Shown: piece by piece, positions 8,899 to 17,857 of the stretch
How positions within the stretch are numbered: position 1 is the first letter of the stretch
Layout: the number at the start of each line of letters is the position of its first letter
Origin: Allobosea thiooxidans
GTDB lineage: Bacteria > Pseudomonadota > Alphaproteobacteria > Rhizobiales > Beijerinckiaceae
Direction of reading: 5' to 3'
Assembly (NCBI RefSeq): GCF_900168195.1
Contig: NZ_FUYX01000005.1
Location: forward strand, 248,001-312,000
DNA: 64,000 nucleotides
Made by a program: the position numbers and the translations under genes
Notes under the pieces: generated by a model
What the model saw: the letters and a program-made list of their open reading frames with translations, nothing else
Told to the model about the DNA's origin: nothing
The model's database searches: none

Positions 8899-9893
8899 TG
8901 CGTCTGACGCGTCGTGCCGCGCTCGCGGGCCTCGGTGCGCTTGCGCTGCCGCGCGCGGCCGGGGCCGTCGAGCAGACGCGCTTCCCGATCCCGGTTTCGG
9001 CGCGGCCGATCGTGGCCTTCGAGCCGCGCAACCCGGAGCGGCGGCGATTCGGCGCCCTGCAGTTCCGTGGCGGACTCGTGCTCTCCTCCGGTCATCCGCG
9101 CTTCGGCGGCTTTTCGGGCCTCGCGCGGCTGAATGGCGGGCGCGACCTCGTCGCGGTGACCGATCGGGGCTACTGGCTGACGGCGCGCGTGGTCTCCCAT
9201 GATGGCCGGCCGGCCGGCCTCGAGGATGCCGAGATGGCGGCGATTCTCGGCGCTTCCGGAAGGCCGCTGACCCGCTCGGGCCTCTTCGACACCGAAAGCC
9301 TGTGCATCGCCGACGGCGTCGCCTATGTCGGCATCGAGCGCAAGCACGAGGTCGCGCGCTTCGACTGGGCAGGGCAGGGCGTCGAGGCGCGGGCGCGCCC
9401 TGTGCCACTGCCGCGCGAGCTCAAGCGGCTGCCGCGCAATCGCGGACTGGAGGCGATCGGAGTGGTGCCGTCAGGCTCGCTCAGGGGCGCGCTGGTCGCG
9501 ATTGCCGAGCGATCGGGCAAGGAGGACGAGCCGACGCTCGGCGCCATCCTCGGCGGCCCGCAGCCGGGCCTGTTTCGGGTGGCGCGGCACGACGGCTACG
9601 ATATCACCGACCTCGCCTTCCTGCCTTCGGGCGACATGCTGCTGCTTGAGCGCTGGTACCAGCCGCTGCGCGGCGTCGGCATGCGCATCCGCCGAATCGC
9701 CGGGCGCGACGTCAGGCCGGCGGCGCTGCTCGACGGGCCGCGTTTGATCGAGGCCGATCTCGGCTACGAGATCGATAATATGGAAGGCTTGTCGGTCCAT
9801 CTGGAGAACGGGCGTACGGTGCTGACCCTGATCTCGGACGACAATTTCTCCTTCCTGCAACGGACGGTGCTGCTGGAGTTCGAACTCACCTGA
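8898..9893 (+). CDS. Exported esterase-like protein of the phytase-like family
   Basis: A 331-aa protein with an N-terminal twin-arginine-type signal (RLTRRAALAGLGALAL) and an Ala-x-Ala cleavage area near residue 22. The mature part resembles the phytase-like esterase beta-propeller family, with repeated strand patterns such as GLARLNGGRDLVAVTDRG, ESLCIADGVAYVGIER and DNMEGLSVHLENG. Substrates for most members are unknown. It overlaps cobT by one base, so it is read from the cob operon, perhaps only by position. Confidence 0.78.
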   Translation: MRLTRRAALAGLGALALPRAAGAVEQTRFPIPVSARPIVAFEPRNPERRRFGALQFRGGLVLSSGHPRFGGFSGLARLNGGRDLVAVTDRGYWLTARVVSHDGRPAGLEDAEMAAILGASGRPLTRSGLFDTESLCIADGVAYVGIERKHEVARFDWAGQGVEARARPVPLPRELKRLPRNRGLEAIGVVPSGSLRGALVAIAERSGKEDEPTLGAILGGPQPGLFRVARHDGYDITDLAFLPSGDMLLLERWYQPLRGVGMRIRRIAGRDVRPAALLDGPRLIEADLGYEIDNMEGLSVHLENGRTVLTLISDDNFSFLQRTVLLEFELT

Positions 9894-9984
9894 AAGTTCT
9901 GCAACCTTAGATTGCAAAAATATGCGATCAGGTTGTAGTCTTGAGTTCCCTTAAGGAAGGGGTCTCGCAATCAGGGAGTGTGTC

Positions 9985-10212
9985 ATGGCGCAAGAAGTAA
10001 CGGCGGGAAACGTCGCCGCCGTCCAGAAAACGCTTGAGAAGGAGATTCTGGCCGCGCTGCAGCGGGTGGGGCTCCAGACCTACGAACTGGAGAGCATCGC
10101 TCTGAAACCCAAGGCCGATAAAACGGTCAGCGGGCTTCTGCCGGGCTGCGAACTCAAATGCAAGCTGGTCGGCTTTCCGCCCAAGCTCGAATGCGAGGTG
10201 GTGTGCGGCTGA
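9985..10212 (+). CDS. Small cysteine-containing protein of unknown function
   Basis: A 75-aa acidic/basic amphipathic protein that I do not recognise. The first half is helical (VQKTLEKEILAALQRVGL); the C-terminus has four cysteines in GCELKCKLVGFPPKLECEVVCG, with spacing that could bind a metal or form disulfides. There is no signal peptide. A GGGAG precedes the ATG, and a hairpin with flanking A and T runs follows the stop, so it looks like an independently expressed gene. Confidence 0.6.
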   Translation: MAQEVTAGNVAAVQKTLEKEILAALQRVGLQTYELESIALKPKADKTVSGLLPGCELKCKLVGFPPKLECEVVCG

Positions 10213-10230
10213 GCCGAATCGACGCGCAAT

Positions 10231-10256
10231 AAAAAAGCGGCCGCAAGGCCGCTTTT
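10231..10256. terminator. Bidirectional intrinsic terminator
   Basis: A GCGGCC-GCAA-GGCCGC hairpin has an A run on the left and a T run on the right. It can end transcription of the small + strand gene and of rpmB arriving from the - strand. Confidence 0.85.
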
Positions 10257-10284
10257 CCGTCATCAGGTCGTGACCCGAAGAAGC

Positions 10285-10572
10285 TCAGTTGGCGGCGAGC
10301 TTCTTCTCGAGGTCGCGCTTCAGGGAGAGCGCGCCGACCGAGAGGTCAGCGGCCGCAGCCTTGAGCAGGAAGGCGTCGAGGCCGCCGCGATGCTCGACCG
10401 AACGCAGGGCGTTGGCCGAAACGCGCAGGCGCACCGAACGGCCGAGCGCGTCCGACTGCAGCGTGACGTTCACGAGGTTCGGGCGGAAGACGGTCTTCGT
10501 CTTGCGGTTCGAGTGGCTGACGAGGTGGCCGGTCTGGGTGGCTTTCCCGGTCAGTTCGCAACGGCGGGCCAT
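10285..10572 (-). CDS. rpmB: 50S ribosomal protein L28
   Basis: A 95-aa L28 beginning [16 protein letters not shown] and containing the conserved [12 protein letters not shown] segment, the length usual for alphaproteobacteria (longer than the 78 aa of E. coli). It is a component of the large subunit. The ATG at 10572 is chosen over an upstream in-frame start because L28 always begins at this motif. It faces the small upstream gene across a shared terminator. Confidence 0.97.
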   Translation of the reverse strand: MARRCELTGKATQTGHLVSHSNRKTKTVFRPNLVNVTLQSDALGRSVRLRVSANALRSVEHRGGLDAFLLKAAAADLSVGALSLKRDLEKKLAAN

Positions 10573-10822
10573 GGCAATCGTTCCTTGCATCCCCGGGTCG
10601 CTCAAACAAAAAAACCGACACGCGACGTGCCGGCGAGCACCGGAAGTCAAATTGAAGTCGGGGTTCCATAGCCAAGGCGGCCGGCCCCGTCAAGGAAAAC
10701 TCCTGCAGGCTGTTCACATCACCTTCAGCGTTAACGAGGTGTAAAGACCGGCATCCGATGCTGGGCTCGGCCATCGCCACCGGCGATGGAAACCGGTCAC
10801 GATTCGGACCGATTCACAGTGC

Positions 10823-11668
10823 ATGTCGCGCAGGATCGCGCCGTTCCGGAGGCTATGGATGAAATCCGCCGTCGCATCGTCCCTCGCAGGGCTGGTTCTC
10901 GCAGCCTGTCTGGCCGAGGCTGCCGGTGCGGCCTCGCTCGACGCGCGCTATGACGTCTCGCTCCTCGGCATCACGCTGGGCACGGCGAGCCTGACCGGCG
11001 GCATCGACGGATCAGGCTACAAGCTCGACATCGCGGCCAAGCTGACGGGAATCGTCGGCGGCGTCACGGGCGGGCGCGGCTCGGGCGCGGCGACGGGCAC
11101 GCTGGTGGGCGGCAAGCTCGCGCCGAAGACCTTCGCCGTCAGCTCCGCCAATTCCAGCGAGAGCCGCACGGTGCGCATGGCGCTGGCGGATGGCAGCGTC
11201 GCCGGCATCGACATCGAGCCGCCGATCGACGAGAAGCCTGACCGCGTGCCGCTCAATGACGGCCACAAGCGCAACATCGTCGACCCGCTCAGCGCCTTCC
11301 TGATGCCGATCAACGGCAAGGGCAGGGACGGGGCCTGCAACCGCACCCTGCCGATCTTCGACGGGGCGGCGCGCTACGACATCAAGCTCTCCAGCGCGGG
11401 CACGCGCAACGTCAAGCTCGAGGGCTATAGCGGGCCGGTCTCGATCTGCCAGGCGCGCTATGTGCCGATCGCTGGGCACCGCGCCTTGCGGCCGAGCACG
11501 AAGTTCATGGCCGAGAACCGGGACATCACCACCTGGCTCGCGCCGGTCGCCGGCACGGACATGATGGTGCCGGTGCGCATCTCGGTGAAGACGATGATCG
11601 GCACCGCCGTGATCGAGGCCTCGCGCTTCAAGGTCGACCCCGGCGTGACCGCGAGCGCGCGGAACTAA
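10823..11668 (+). CDS. Exported DUF3108 protein
   Basis: A 281-aa protein with an N-terminal hydrophobic segment and signal-like Ala-rich cleavage region (ACLAEAAGAAS). The mature part reads as DUF3108: YDVSLLGITLGTASLTG, GRGSGAATGTL and a conserved DGARYDIKL-like stretch. The fold is beta-rich and the protein is expected in the periplasm or outer envelope; no biochemical role is established. A start at 10859 would give a more typical signal peptide. Confidence 0.75.
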   Translation: MSRRIAPFRRLWMKSAVASSLAGLVLAACLAEAAGAASLDARYDVSLLGITLGTASLTGGIDGSGYKLDIAAKLTGIVGGVTGGRGSGAATGTLVGGKLAPKTFAVSSANSSESRTVRMALADGSVAGIDIEPPIDEKPDRVPLNDGHKRNIVDPLSAFLMPINGKGRDGACNRTLPIFDGAARYDIKLSSAGTRNVKLEGYSGPVSICQARYVPIAGHRALRPSTKFMAENRDITTWLAPVAGTDMMVPVRISVKTMIGTAVIEASRFKVDPGVTASARN

Positions 11669-11699
11669 ACCGGGCTCCACGCGCTATCCCGGTTGAGGA

Positions 11700-12032
11700 T
11701 CAAGGTGCGCGCTTAACGCCCAGATCATCCTCGAATACGGGCCGGAAGAAGGACCGTTCATAGCTGATGATGAAGCGGTCTTTCTCGTTCATCGCGATCG
11801 CAGCCTGACATTCGGGGTCTTCGAACGAGCGCTTGCGGTAGTCTTCATAGGCGGTCAGCGACGGGAAGCTGAAGAGGGCCAACGCGATGTTGGAAGCTCC
11901 TTCCGACGGCATGAAGTAGCCGTGGTGCTTGCCGCCGAACTTCTCGACGAGCCGAATCCAGAGCCTGCCATAGGCTTCGAAGGCATCGAGCTTATGCGGA
12001 TCGACGACATAGCGCAGATAGCAAGTGACCAT
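11700..12032 (-). CDS. NIPSNAP-family protein
   Basis: A 110-aa dimeric alpha/beta-barrel protein: MVTCYLRYVVDPHKLDAFEAYGRLWIRLVEKFGGKHHGYFMPSEG is the classical NIPSNAP pattern, with a conserved Glu/His set. Bacterial members act in diverse small-molecule pathways or have no known role. It starts 2 bp after the aminotransferase stop, so both are probably on one transcript. Confidence 0.85.
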   Translation of the reverse strand: MVTCYLRYVVDPHKLDAFEAYGRLWIRLVEKFGGKHHGYFMPSEGASNIALALFSFPSLTAYEDYRKRSFEDPECQAAIAMNEKDRFIISYERSFFRPVFEDDLGVKRAP

Positions 12033-12034
12033 GG

Positions 12035-13219
12035 TCAGGCGGCCTTCGCATCGGCGAGGAACGCCTGCATCCGCTCCAGCGCCTTCTCGATGTTCTCCAG
12101 CGAATTGGCATAGGAGAGGCGGATATAGCCCTCGCCATGGACGCCGAAATCGGGGCCGCCGATGGTGGCGATGCCGGCATCCTCCAGCAGCGCCGAGGCG
12201 AGTTTCTTGGCTTTCCAGCCGGTCCTGGAGACGTTCGGGAAGGCGTAGAAGGCGCCCTTCGGCACGGCGCAGGAGACGTTGGGCAGGCCGTTCAGCCCCT
12301 TCACCACCGCCTGCCGGCGCCGGTCGAATTCGGCGACCATGGCGGGGACCGCGTCCTGCGGGCCGGTGAGCGCGGCGAGGCCGGCCCATTGGGCGGGGGC
12401 GTTGACGCAGGAATGCGAATTCACCGCGAGCTTGCGGGCGTTGTCGTAGAGCGGCTTCGGCCAGACCGAATAGCCCAGCCGCCAGCCGGTCATCGCATAG
12501 GTCTTGGACCAGCCATTGAGCAGGATCAGACGGTCGCGGATCTCGGGATAGCTCAGCAGGCAGACATGGCTTTCGCCGTCATAGACCATCTGGTCGTAGA
12601 TCTCGTCCGACATCACCGCGACGTCGGGGAAGTTCGCCAAGCCGGCGACGAGCTTGTCGACCTCGCTCTTGGGCGTGACGCCGCCGGTCGGATTCGCCGG
12701 CGAGTTGACGATCAGCAGCCGGGTCTTCGGCGTGATCAGGGCCAGCGTCTCCTCGGCGGAGAAGGCGAAGCCGTTCTCCTCGCGGATCGGCACCGGGATC
12801 GGCGTCGCGCCGGTGTATTCGATCATCGAGCGATAGATCGGGAAGCCCGGATCCGGATACATGATCTCGGCGCCGGGCTCGCCGAACATCAGGATCGCCA
12901 TGAACATGGTGACCTTGCCGCCCGGCACGATCATCACGCTCTCCGGCGAGACCTCGACGGAATAGCGCTTGTGCAGATCGGCGGCGACCGCCTCGCGCAG
13001 TGGCAGGATGCCGTTCGCCGGGGTGTAGCCGTGATGGCCGTCGCGCAGCGCCTTCACCGCCGCCTCGACGATGTGCTCCGGCGTGGCGAAATCGGGCTGG
13101 CCGATGCCGAGATTGATGATGTCCTTGCCCTGGCGCTGCAGTTCCGTGGCCCGCGCCAGCACCGCGAAGGCGTTCTCCTCGCCGATGCGGGCGAAGGATG
13201 GGACGACGTGAAGGGTCAT
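12035..13219 (-). CDS. Class I PLP-dependent aminotransferase
   Basis: A 394-aa fold-type I aminotransferase of usual length. The PLP lysine is Lys239 in NGWSKTYAMTGWRLGY; the NSPANPTGG loop (172-180) and SDEIYDQMVY supply pyridine- and phosphate-binding residues. It transfers amino groups between an amino acid (aspartate-like or similar) and a 2-oxoacid in the cytosol; the exact substrate cannot be fixed. The gene is divergent from the IlvD/Edd dehydratase across a 276-bp region containing inverted repeats. Confidence 0.9.
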   Translation of the reverse strand: MTLHVVPSFARIGEENAFAVLARATELQRQGKDIINLGIGQPDFATPEHIVEAAVKALRDGHHGYTPANGILPLREAVAADLHKRYSVEVSPESVMIVPGGKVTMFMAILMFGEPGAEIMYPDPGFPIYRSMIEYTGATPIPVPIREENGFAFSAEETLALITPKTRLLIVNSPANPTGGVTPKSEVDKLVAGLANFPDVAVMSDEIYDQMVYDGESHVCLLSYPEIRDRLILLNGWSKTYAMTGWRLGYSVWPKPLYDNARKLAVNSHSCVNAPAQWAGLAALTGPQDAVPAMVAEFDRRRQAVVKGLNGLPNVSCAVPKGAFYAFPNVSRTGWKAKKLASALLEDAGIATIGGPDFGVHGEGYIRLSYANSLENIEKALERMQAFLADAKAA

Positions 13220-13341
13220 GGCGCGTTTCCTCGGCGGCGCTTTTCGATGAGGGCGATGGACCGGCCGCGACCGGCGCCCGCCCGTGACTTGGCGTCAAAC
13301 CGGCGCGGCTGGCAAGCCGGGGCCGGGTTGGGCGCGTTGTT

Positions 13342-13373
13342 GCATACTGCATACAGCATGAATAAATAGTATG
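13342..13373. promoter_or_regulatory. Inverted and direct repeats in a divergent control region
   Basis: CATACT (13343-13348) and AGTATG (13368-13373) are inverted, and GCATAC occurs twice in a row (13342-13355), in an AT-rich pocket between the divergent aminotransferase and dehydratase genes. This is a candidate operator or promoter; the binding protein is unknown. Confidence 0.45.
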
Positions 13374-13495
13374 ACTATCAGCCAGAATCGACCTTGCCGA
13401 GCCGCAGGCGATGGGCATGATGGCTTCTCTCAAATCGTTTGAATGAGAGATCGGCAAGCGGCCGCCAGCGCCGAGCCGCGCGAGAGGAAACGAGG

Positions 13496-15328
13496 ATGGC
13501 CAAGGCACCTGGCAAGACCCCCGGCAAGAAGCCGGTTCGGCGCATCAAGCCCGAGCAGCTGCGCTCCAAGGCGTGGTTCGACAATCCCGCCAATGCCGAC
13601 ATGACGGCGCTCTATATCGAGCGCACCATGAATTTCGGCCTGTCGCGCGAAGAGCTGCAGTCGGGCCGGCCGATCATCGGCATCGCCCAGACCGGCTCCG
13701 ACATCGCCCCCTGCAACCGCCACCATATCGAACTCGCGGCGCGCGTGCGCGACGGCATCCGCGAGATGGGCGGCGTGCCCTTCGAGTTCCCGATCCATCC
13801 GATCCAGGAAACCTGCAAGCGCCCGACCGCGGCGCTCGACCGCAACCTGCAATATCTCTCGCTCGTCGAGATCCTCTACGGCTATCCGCTCGACGGCGTG
13901 GTGCTGACCACGGGCTGCGACAAGACCACGCCGGCCCAGATCATGGCGGCCGCGACGGTCGACATCCCGGCGATCGCGCTGCCGGGCGGGCCGATGCTGA
14001 ACGGCTCCTTCCGCGGCGAGCGCACCGGCTCCGGAACGATCGTCTGGAAGGCCCGCCAGATGATGGCTGCGGGCGAGATCGACTATAAGGGCTTCGTCGA
14101 GCTGGTAGCATCGTCCGCGCCATCCGCGGGACACTGCAACACCATGGGCACGGCCTCGACGATGAACTCGCTGGCCGAGGCCATGGGCATGACGCTGCCC
14201 GGCGCCGCCGCGATCCCTGCGCCTTATCGCGACCGCTACGAGATGGCCTATCTCACCGGCAAGCGCATCGTCGAGATGGTCTGGGAGAACCTGATCCCCT
14301 CGAAGATCCTGACGCGCGAGGCGTTCGAGAACACCATCGTCATCAACTCGGCGATTGGCGGCTCGACCAATGCGCCCGTCCATGTCAACGCCATCGCCAA
14401 GCATATCGGCGTCAAGCTCGACAACGAGGATTGGACCAAGATCGGTTACGAGATCCCGCTGCTGGTGAACCTGCAGCCGGCCGGCGAATATCTCGGCGAG
14501 GACTATTACCGTGCCGGCGGCCTGCCCGCCGTGATCGCGGAGCTGATCGAGAAGGGCAAGCTCAAGCCCGCGATCACCGCCAATGGCAAGACGCTGGAAG
14601 AGAACTGCAAGGGTGCCTTCTCGATCGCCCGCGAGGTGATCAAGAGCTACGACCAGCCGATGAAGGCCCAGTCGGGCTTCCTCAACCTCTCCGGCAACCT
14701 GTTCGATTCCGCGATCATGAAGACCAGCGTGATCACGCCGGAATTCCGCAAGCGCTATCTGGAGAACCCGAAGGACCCGATGGCCTTCGAGGGCCGCGCC
14801 ATCGTCTTCGACGGGCCGGAGGATTACCACGACCGCATCGACGATCCGGCGCTCGCCATCGACGAGCACTGCATCCTGTTCATCCGCGGCGTCGGGCCGA
14901 TCGGGTATCCCGGCGCGGCCGAGGTCGTGAACATGCGGCCGCCGGATTACCTGATCAAGAAGGGCGTCACGGCGCTCGCCTGCGTCGGCGACGGCCGCCA
15001 GTCCGGCACTTCCGGCTCGCCCTCGATCCTCAACGCCTCGCCGGAAGCGGCGACGGGCGGCGGGCTCGCGCTGCTGAAGACCGGCGACAAGGTCCGCATC
15101 GACCTCAAGAAGCGTACCGCCAACATCCTGATCTCGGATGATGAGCTGGCCGAGCGCAAGTCGGCGTTCAAGGCTTCGGGCGGCTACAAGTATCCGAAGA
15201 GCCAGACGCCCTGGCAGGAGATCCAGCGCAAGATCGTCGACGAGCTCTCCGAGGGCATGGTCCTCAAGCCAGCGGTCAAGTACCAGAAGATCCACAAGAA
15301 GTTCGGCGTTCCGCGCGACAACCACTGA
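13496..15328 (+). CDS. IlvD/Edd-family Fe-S dehydratase (sugar-acid type)
   Basis: A 610-aa dehydratase. The cluster-binding cysteines are Cys73 (APCNRHH), Cys141 ([10 protein letters not shown]) and Cys214 ([15 protein letters not shown]). The family removes water from dihydroxy acids: IlvD, 6-phosphogluconate dehydratase, or aldonate dehydratases. Its length and a lysine-rich start differ from the house-keeping IlvD, and the nearby SDR and DenD genes suggest a pentonate, hexonate or threonate/erythronate-type substrate. The ATG at 13496 has a GAGG just upstream; an ATG at 13439 is possible but lacks a clear site. Confidence 0.85.
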   Translation: MAKAPGKTPGKKPVRRIKPEQLRSKAWFDNPANADMTALYIERTMNFGLSREELQSGRPIIGIAQTGSDIAPCNRHHIELAARVRDGIREMGGVPFEFPIHPIQETCKRPTAALDRNLQYLSLVEILYGYPLDGVVLTTGCDKTTPAQIMAAATVDIPAIALPGGPMLNGSFRGERTGSGTIVWKARQMMAAGEIDYKGFVELVASSAPSAGHCNTMGTASTMNSLAEAMGMTLPGAAAIPAPYRDRYEMAYLTGKRIVEMVWENLIPSKILTREAFENTIVINSAIGGSTNAPVHVNAIAKHIGVKLDNEDWTKIGYEIPLLVNLQPAGEYLGEDYYRAGGLPAVIAELIEKGKLKPAITANGKTLEENCKGAFSIAREVIKSYDQPMKAQSGFLNLSGNLFDSAIMKTSVITPEFRKRYLENPKDPMAFEGRAIVFDGPEDYHDRIDDPALAIDEHCILFIRGVGPIGYPGAAEVVNMRPPDYLIKKGVTALACVGDGRQSGTSGSPSILNASPEAATGGGLALLKTGDKVRIDLKKRTANILISDDELAERKSAFKASGGYKYPKSQTPWQEIQRKIVDELSEGMVLKPAVKYQKIHKKFGVPRDNH

Positions 15329-15336
15329 GGCTGCTT

Positions 15337-15433
15337 GCCGTCATGCTCGGGCTTGTCCCGACCATCCACGTCTTCTCTCGTCGAGCGTGGCGTTCAAGAC
15401 GTGGGTGCTCGCCACAAGGGCGAGCATGACGGC
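15337..15433. repeat. Long palindromic repeat, family B
   Basis: A 97-bp imperfect palindrome: GCCGTCATGCTCGGGCTTGTCCCGA on the left and a GGGCGAGCATGACGGC end on the right. A second copy is at 20717-20812. Both lie just downstream of a + strand gene, where a strong hairpin could protect or end the transcript. Confidence 0.88.
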
Positions 15434-15554
15434 GCGTATCATTCCCAAAGCGCATCGGCGCCCGTCGATGCGCGCGCAGTTGCGGGGCTGACAAATGCCT
15501 GCGGGCTGGACACTATGCCAGCCTCGTATCCGCCATCATTTGAAACGATTTAAA

Positions 15555-16394
15555 ATGGCACACAGCCCGCAGGTCGAAGCCTTCCGCAAGCTGCACGAGG
15601 CCGGCTGCTTCGTGATGCCCAATCCCTGGGATCTCGGTTCGGCTCGCTGGCTGCGCGGGCAGGGCTTCAAGGCGCTGGCGACGACGAGCGCCGGCTTCGC
15701 CTTTACGCAGGCGCGCGCCGACCAGGACGTGCCACGCGACATGATGCTCGCCCATATCGCCGAGATGGTGAAGGCGGTGCCGGACCTGCCGGTCAACGCC
15801 GATTTCGAGAACGGCTATGCCGATACGCCCGACGGCGTCGCGGCGAACGTCAAGCTCTGCGTGGCGACCGGCGTCGCCGGCCTCTCGATCGAGGACGCGA
15901 CGGGCCGGGAAGCCGATCCGCTCTACCCGTTCGAGCTCGCGGTCGAGCGCGTCAAGGCGGCGCGCAAGGCGATCGACGACACCGGCTCCGGCGTGCTGCT
16001 GACGGCGCGCGCTGAATGTTTCCTGACCGGCCATCCCGAGCCGCTGAAGGAAGCGGCGCGCCGGATCGAGGCCTATGCCGCCGCGGGCGCGGACGTCCTC
16101 TATGCACCGGGCCCGAAGACGGCGGCGGATATCGGGACCATCGTGTCGGCCGCCGGCGGCAAGCCGGTGAACGCACTGGTCTATGGCGATTTCGGGCTCT
16201 CGGTCGCCGACATCGCGACGGCGGGCGCGCGACGCATCTCGATCGGTGGTGCGCTGGCGCGGGCGGCCTGGGCCGCCTTCATGGAGGCGACCCGCCTGAT
16301 CGCGGAGGAGGGCAGTTTCAAGGGCTTCGCCGGCAACGGCCCCTCGGCGCCGCTCAACCCGTTCTTCACCAAGGATCTCGAGGCGCGTTCATGA
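15555..16394 (+). CDS. Isocitrate lyase/PEP mutase superfamily protein
   Basis: A 279-aa TIM-barrel protein of the isocitrate lyase/PEP mutase superfamily. Metal-site residues are visible in VNADFENGYADTP and LSIEDATG. The isocitrate-lyase KKCGH motif is absent, so it is not a true isocitrate lyase; oxaloacetate decarboxylase or 2,3-dimethylmalate-lyase-like activity on a small 2-oxo acid fits better. It follows the dehydratase and repeat B and overlaps the next gene by ATGA, consistent with cleaving a product of sugar-acid breakdown. Confidence 0.82.
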   Translation: MAHSPQVEAFRKLHEAGCFVMPNPWDLGSARWLRGQGFKALATTSAGFAFTQARADQDVPRDMMLAHIAEMVKAVPDLPVNADFENGYADTPDGVAANVKLCVATGVAGLSIEDATGREADPLYPFELAVERVKAARKAIDDTGSGVLLTARAECFLTGHPEPLKEAARRIEAYAAAGADVLYAPGPKTAADIGTIVSAAGGKPVNALVYGDFGLSVADIATAGARRISIGGALARAAWAAFMEATRLIAEEGSFKGFAGNGPSAPLNPFFTKDLEARS

Positions 16395-16717
16395 CCGGGA
16401 CGCTGCTGATCGCGCCGGAATGGCTCGGGCGCAGCGGTCTCTGGCAGGTCGATGCGAAGGGCAAGCGCAAGGCGGTCGACGCCGAGGATGTCGGACTTTC
16501 GGACGCGCTCGGCGACAGGCTCGAAGCCTGGATGGACGCCTTCGACGCGATCTATGACGAGGACGCTCCCGAGACATCGGATTTCGCCGACCAGGTCGAG
16601 CGTATGGCCTGGGAAGCCGAGGGCCACGCCCTTGCCCATGCCATCGCAGCCGAGCTCGGTGCCGGCTGGAGCGTTCAGCAGGATCTGACGGGCTGGCGGG
16701 GGAAGGGACCATCATGA
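16391..16717 (+). CDS. Small acidic protein of unknown function
   Basis: A 108-aa soluble, acidic protein that I do not recognise. It contains repeated Trp/Glu/Asp helices (DRLEAWMDAFDAIYDEDAPE) and an AEGHALAHAIAAELGAGW segment. It is joined by 4-bp overlaps to the lyase before it and the GNAT gene after it, so it is certainly expressed with them if it is a gene; the tight packing is the main support. Confidence 0.65.
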   Translation: MTGTLLIAPEWLGRSGLWQVDAKGKRKAVDAEDVGLSDALGDRLEAWMDAFDAIYDEDAPETSDFADQVERMAWEAEGHALAHAIAAELGAGWSVQQDLTGWRGKGPS

Positions 16718-17844
16718 CGCTCGACTGGAAGGCGCCGCCATTCCCGCCGGCCAAGGTTCTCGAAGGGCAGTATTGCCGTCTTGAGCCGCTCGACGTCGGC
16801 AGGCATCTCGATGATATCTGGGCCGCCAATGCCGGCCATGACCGGGTCTGGGACTGGTTGCCCGCCACTTCGCCGAAGAGCAAGGACGAGTATCGCGCCC
16901 TGCTCGACTCCATGGTGGCGAAGGTGGGCATCGTCCCGCTCGCGGTGATCGACAAGGCCGACGGAAAGGCCAAGGGCCATCTCTGGATCATGGAGATCCG
17001 GCCCGAGCACGGCGTCTTCGAGGTGGGCTGGATCACCTATTCGCCGGCGCTGCAGCGCACGCGTGCGGCGACCGAAGCGATCTATCTCGTCGGCGATTAC
17101 GGCTTCTCGCTCGGCTATCGCCGCTACGAGTGGAAGTGCAACGACCTCAATCTACCTTCCAAGCGTGCGGCCCTGCGTTTCGGCTTCCATTACGAGGGGC
17201 TGTTCCGCCAGCATATGGTGGTGAAGGGCAGGAACCGCGATACCGCCTGGTTCTCCATTCTCGACGGCGAGTGGCCGGCGCGCGCCCAGGCCTTTCGGCG
17301 CTGGCTGGCGCCAGAGAATTTCGACGCACAGGGGCAACAGAGGAACTCACTCGGCGTCTTCAACCAGATCGCGGGACAGGCCGGTGCCATCACGCTGCGC
17401 CGTGCCGGCTATGCCGACATCCCTGCGATCCTGGCGCTCAAGAACGCCGCCTATACGCCGAACGAGAGCATCATCGGCGTGCCTTCCCTGCCGCGCATCG
17501 CCGATTACAGGCAGGTCGTGGCCGAGCATGAGGTCTGGCTGGCGGAGGGCGAGAACGGCCTGGAGGCCGCGCTCGTGCTCGATATCGAGCCGGGAGATTT
17601 CACGGTCTGGAGCGTTGCCGTCGCGCCGGAGGCGGGTGGCCGCAAGCTGGGCGCTGCGCTGATGGCCTTCGCGGACGAGCGGGCGCAGGCGCTGGGCTAC
17701 GGCTCCGTGCATCTCTACACCCACGCCAAGCTCACCCAGCGCATCGGCTGGTATGAGCGCCTGGGCTTCACCATCACGCATCATGAGGACATGGCCGACC
17801 GGCGGCTGACCCATATGCGCAAGACCTTTGCAAAAGCCGGCTAA
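16714..17844 (+). CDS. Two-domain GNAT acetyltransferase (RimJ/RimL-type + GNAT)
   Basis: A 376-aa fusion of two GNAT domains. Residues about 1-195 match RimJ/RimL-like N-acetyltransferases (GHLWIMEIRPEHGVFEVGWITY, and NLPSKRAALRFGFHYEGLFR). Residues about 225-374 are a second GNAT with VWSVAVAPEAGGRKLGAALMAFADERA, whose acetyl-CoA loop is degenerate. Both should use acetyl-CoA on amine groups; substrates are unknown. The fusion is unusual because each domain normally stands alone. The start overlaps the preceding stop. Confidence 0.82.
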   Translation: MTLDWKAPPFPPAKVLEGQYCRLEPLDVGRHLDDIWAANAGHDRVWDWLPATSPKSKDEYRALLDSMVAKVGIVPLAVIDKADGKAKGHLWIMEIRPEHGVFEVGWITYSPALQRTRAATEAIYLVGDYGFSLGYRRYEWKCNDLNLPSKRAALRFGFHYEGLFRQHMVVKGRNRDTAWFSILDGEWPARAQAFRRWLAPENFDAQGQQRNSLGVFNQIAGQAGAITLRRAGYADIPAILALKNAAYTPNESIIGVPSLPRIADYRQVVAEHEVWLAEGENGLEAALVLDIEPGDFTVWSVAVAPEAGGRKLGAALMAFADERAQALGYGSVHLYTHAKLTQRIGWYERLGFTITHHEDMADRRLTHMRKTFAKAG

Positions 17845-17857
17845 GAAGGAACCGAGC

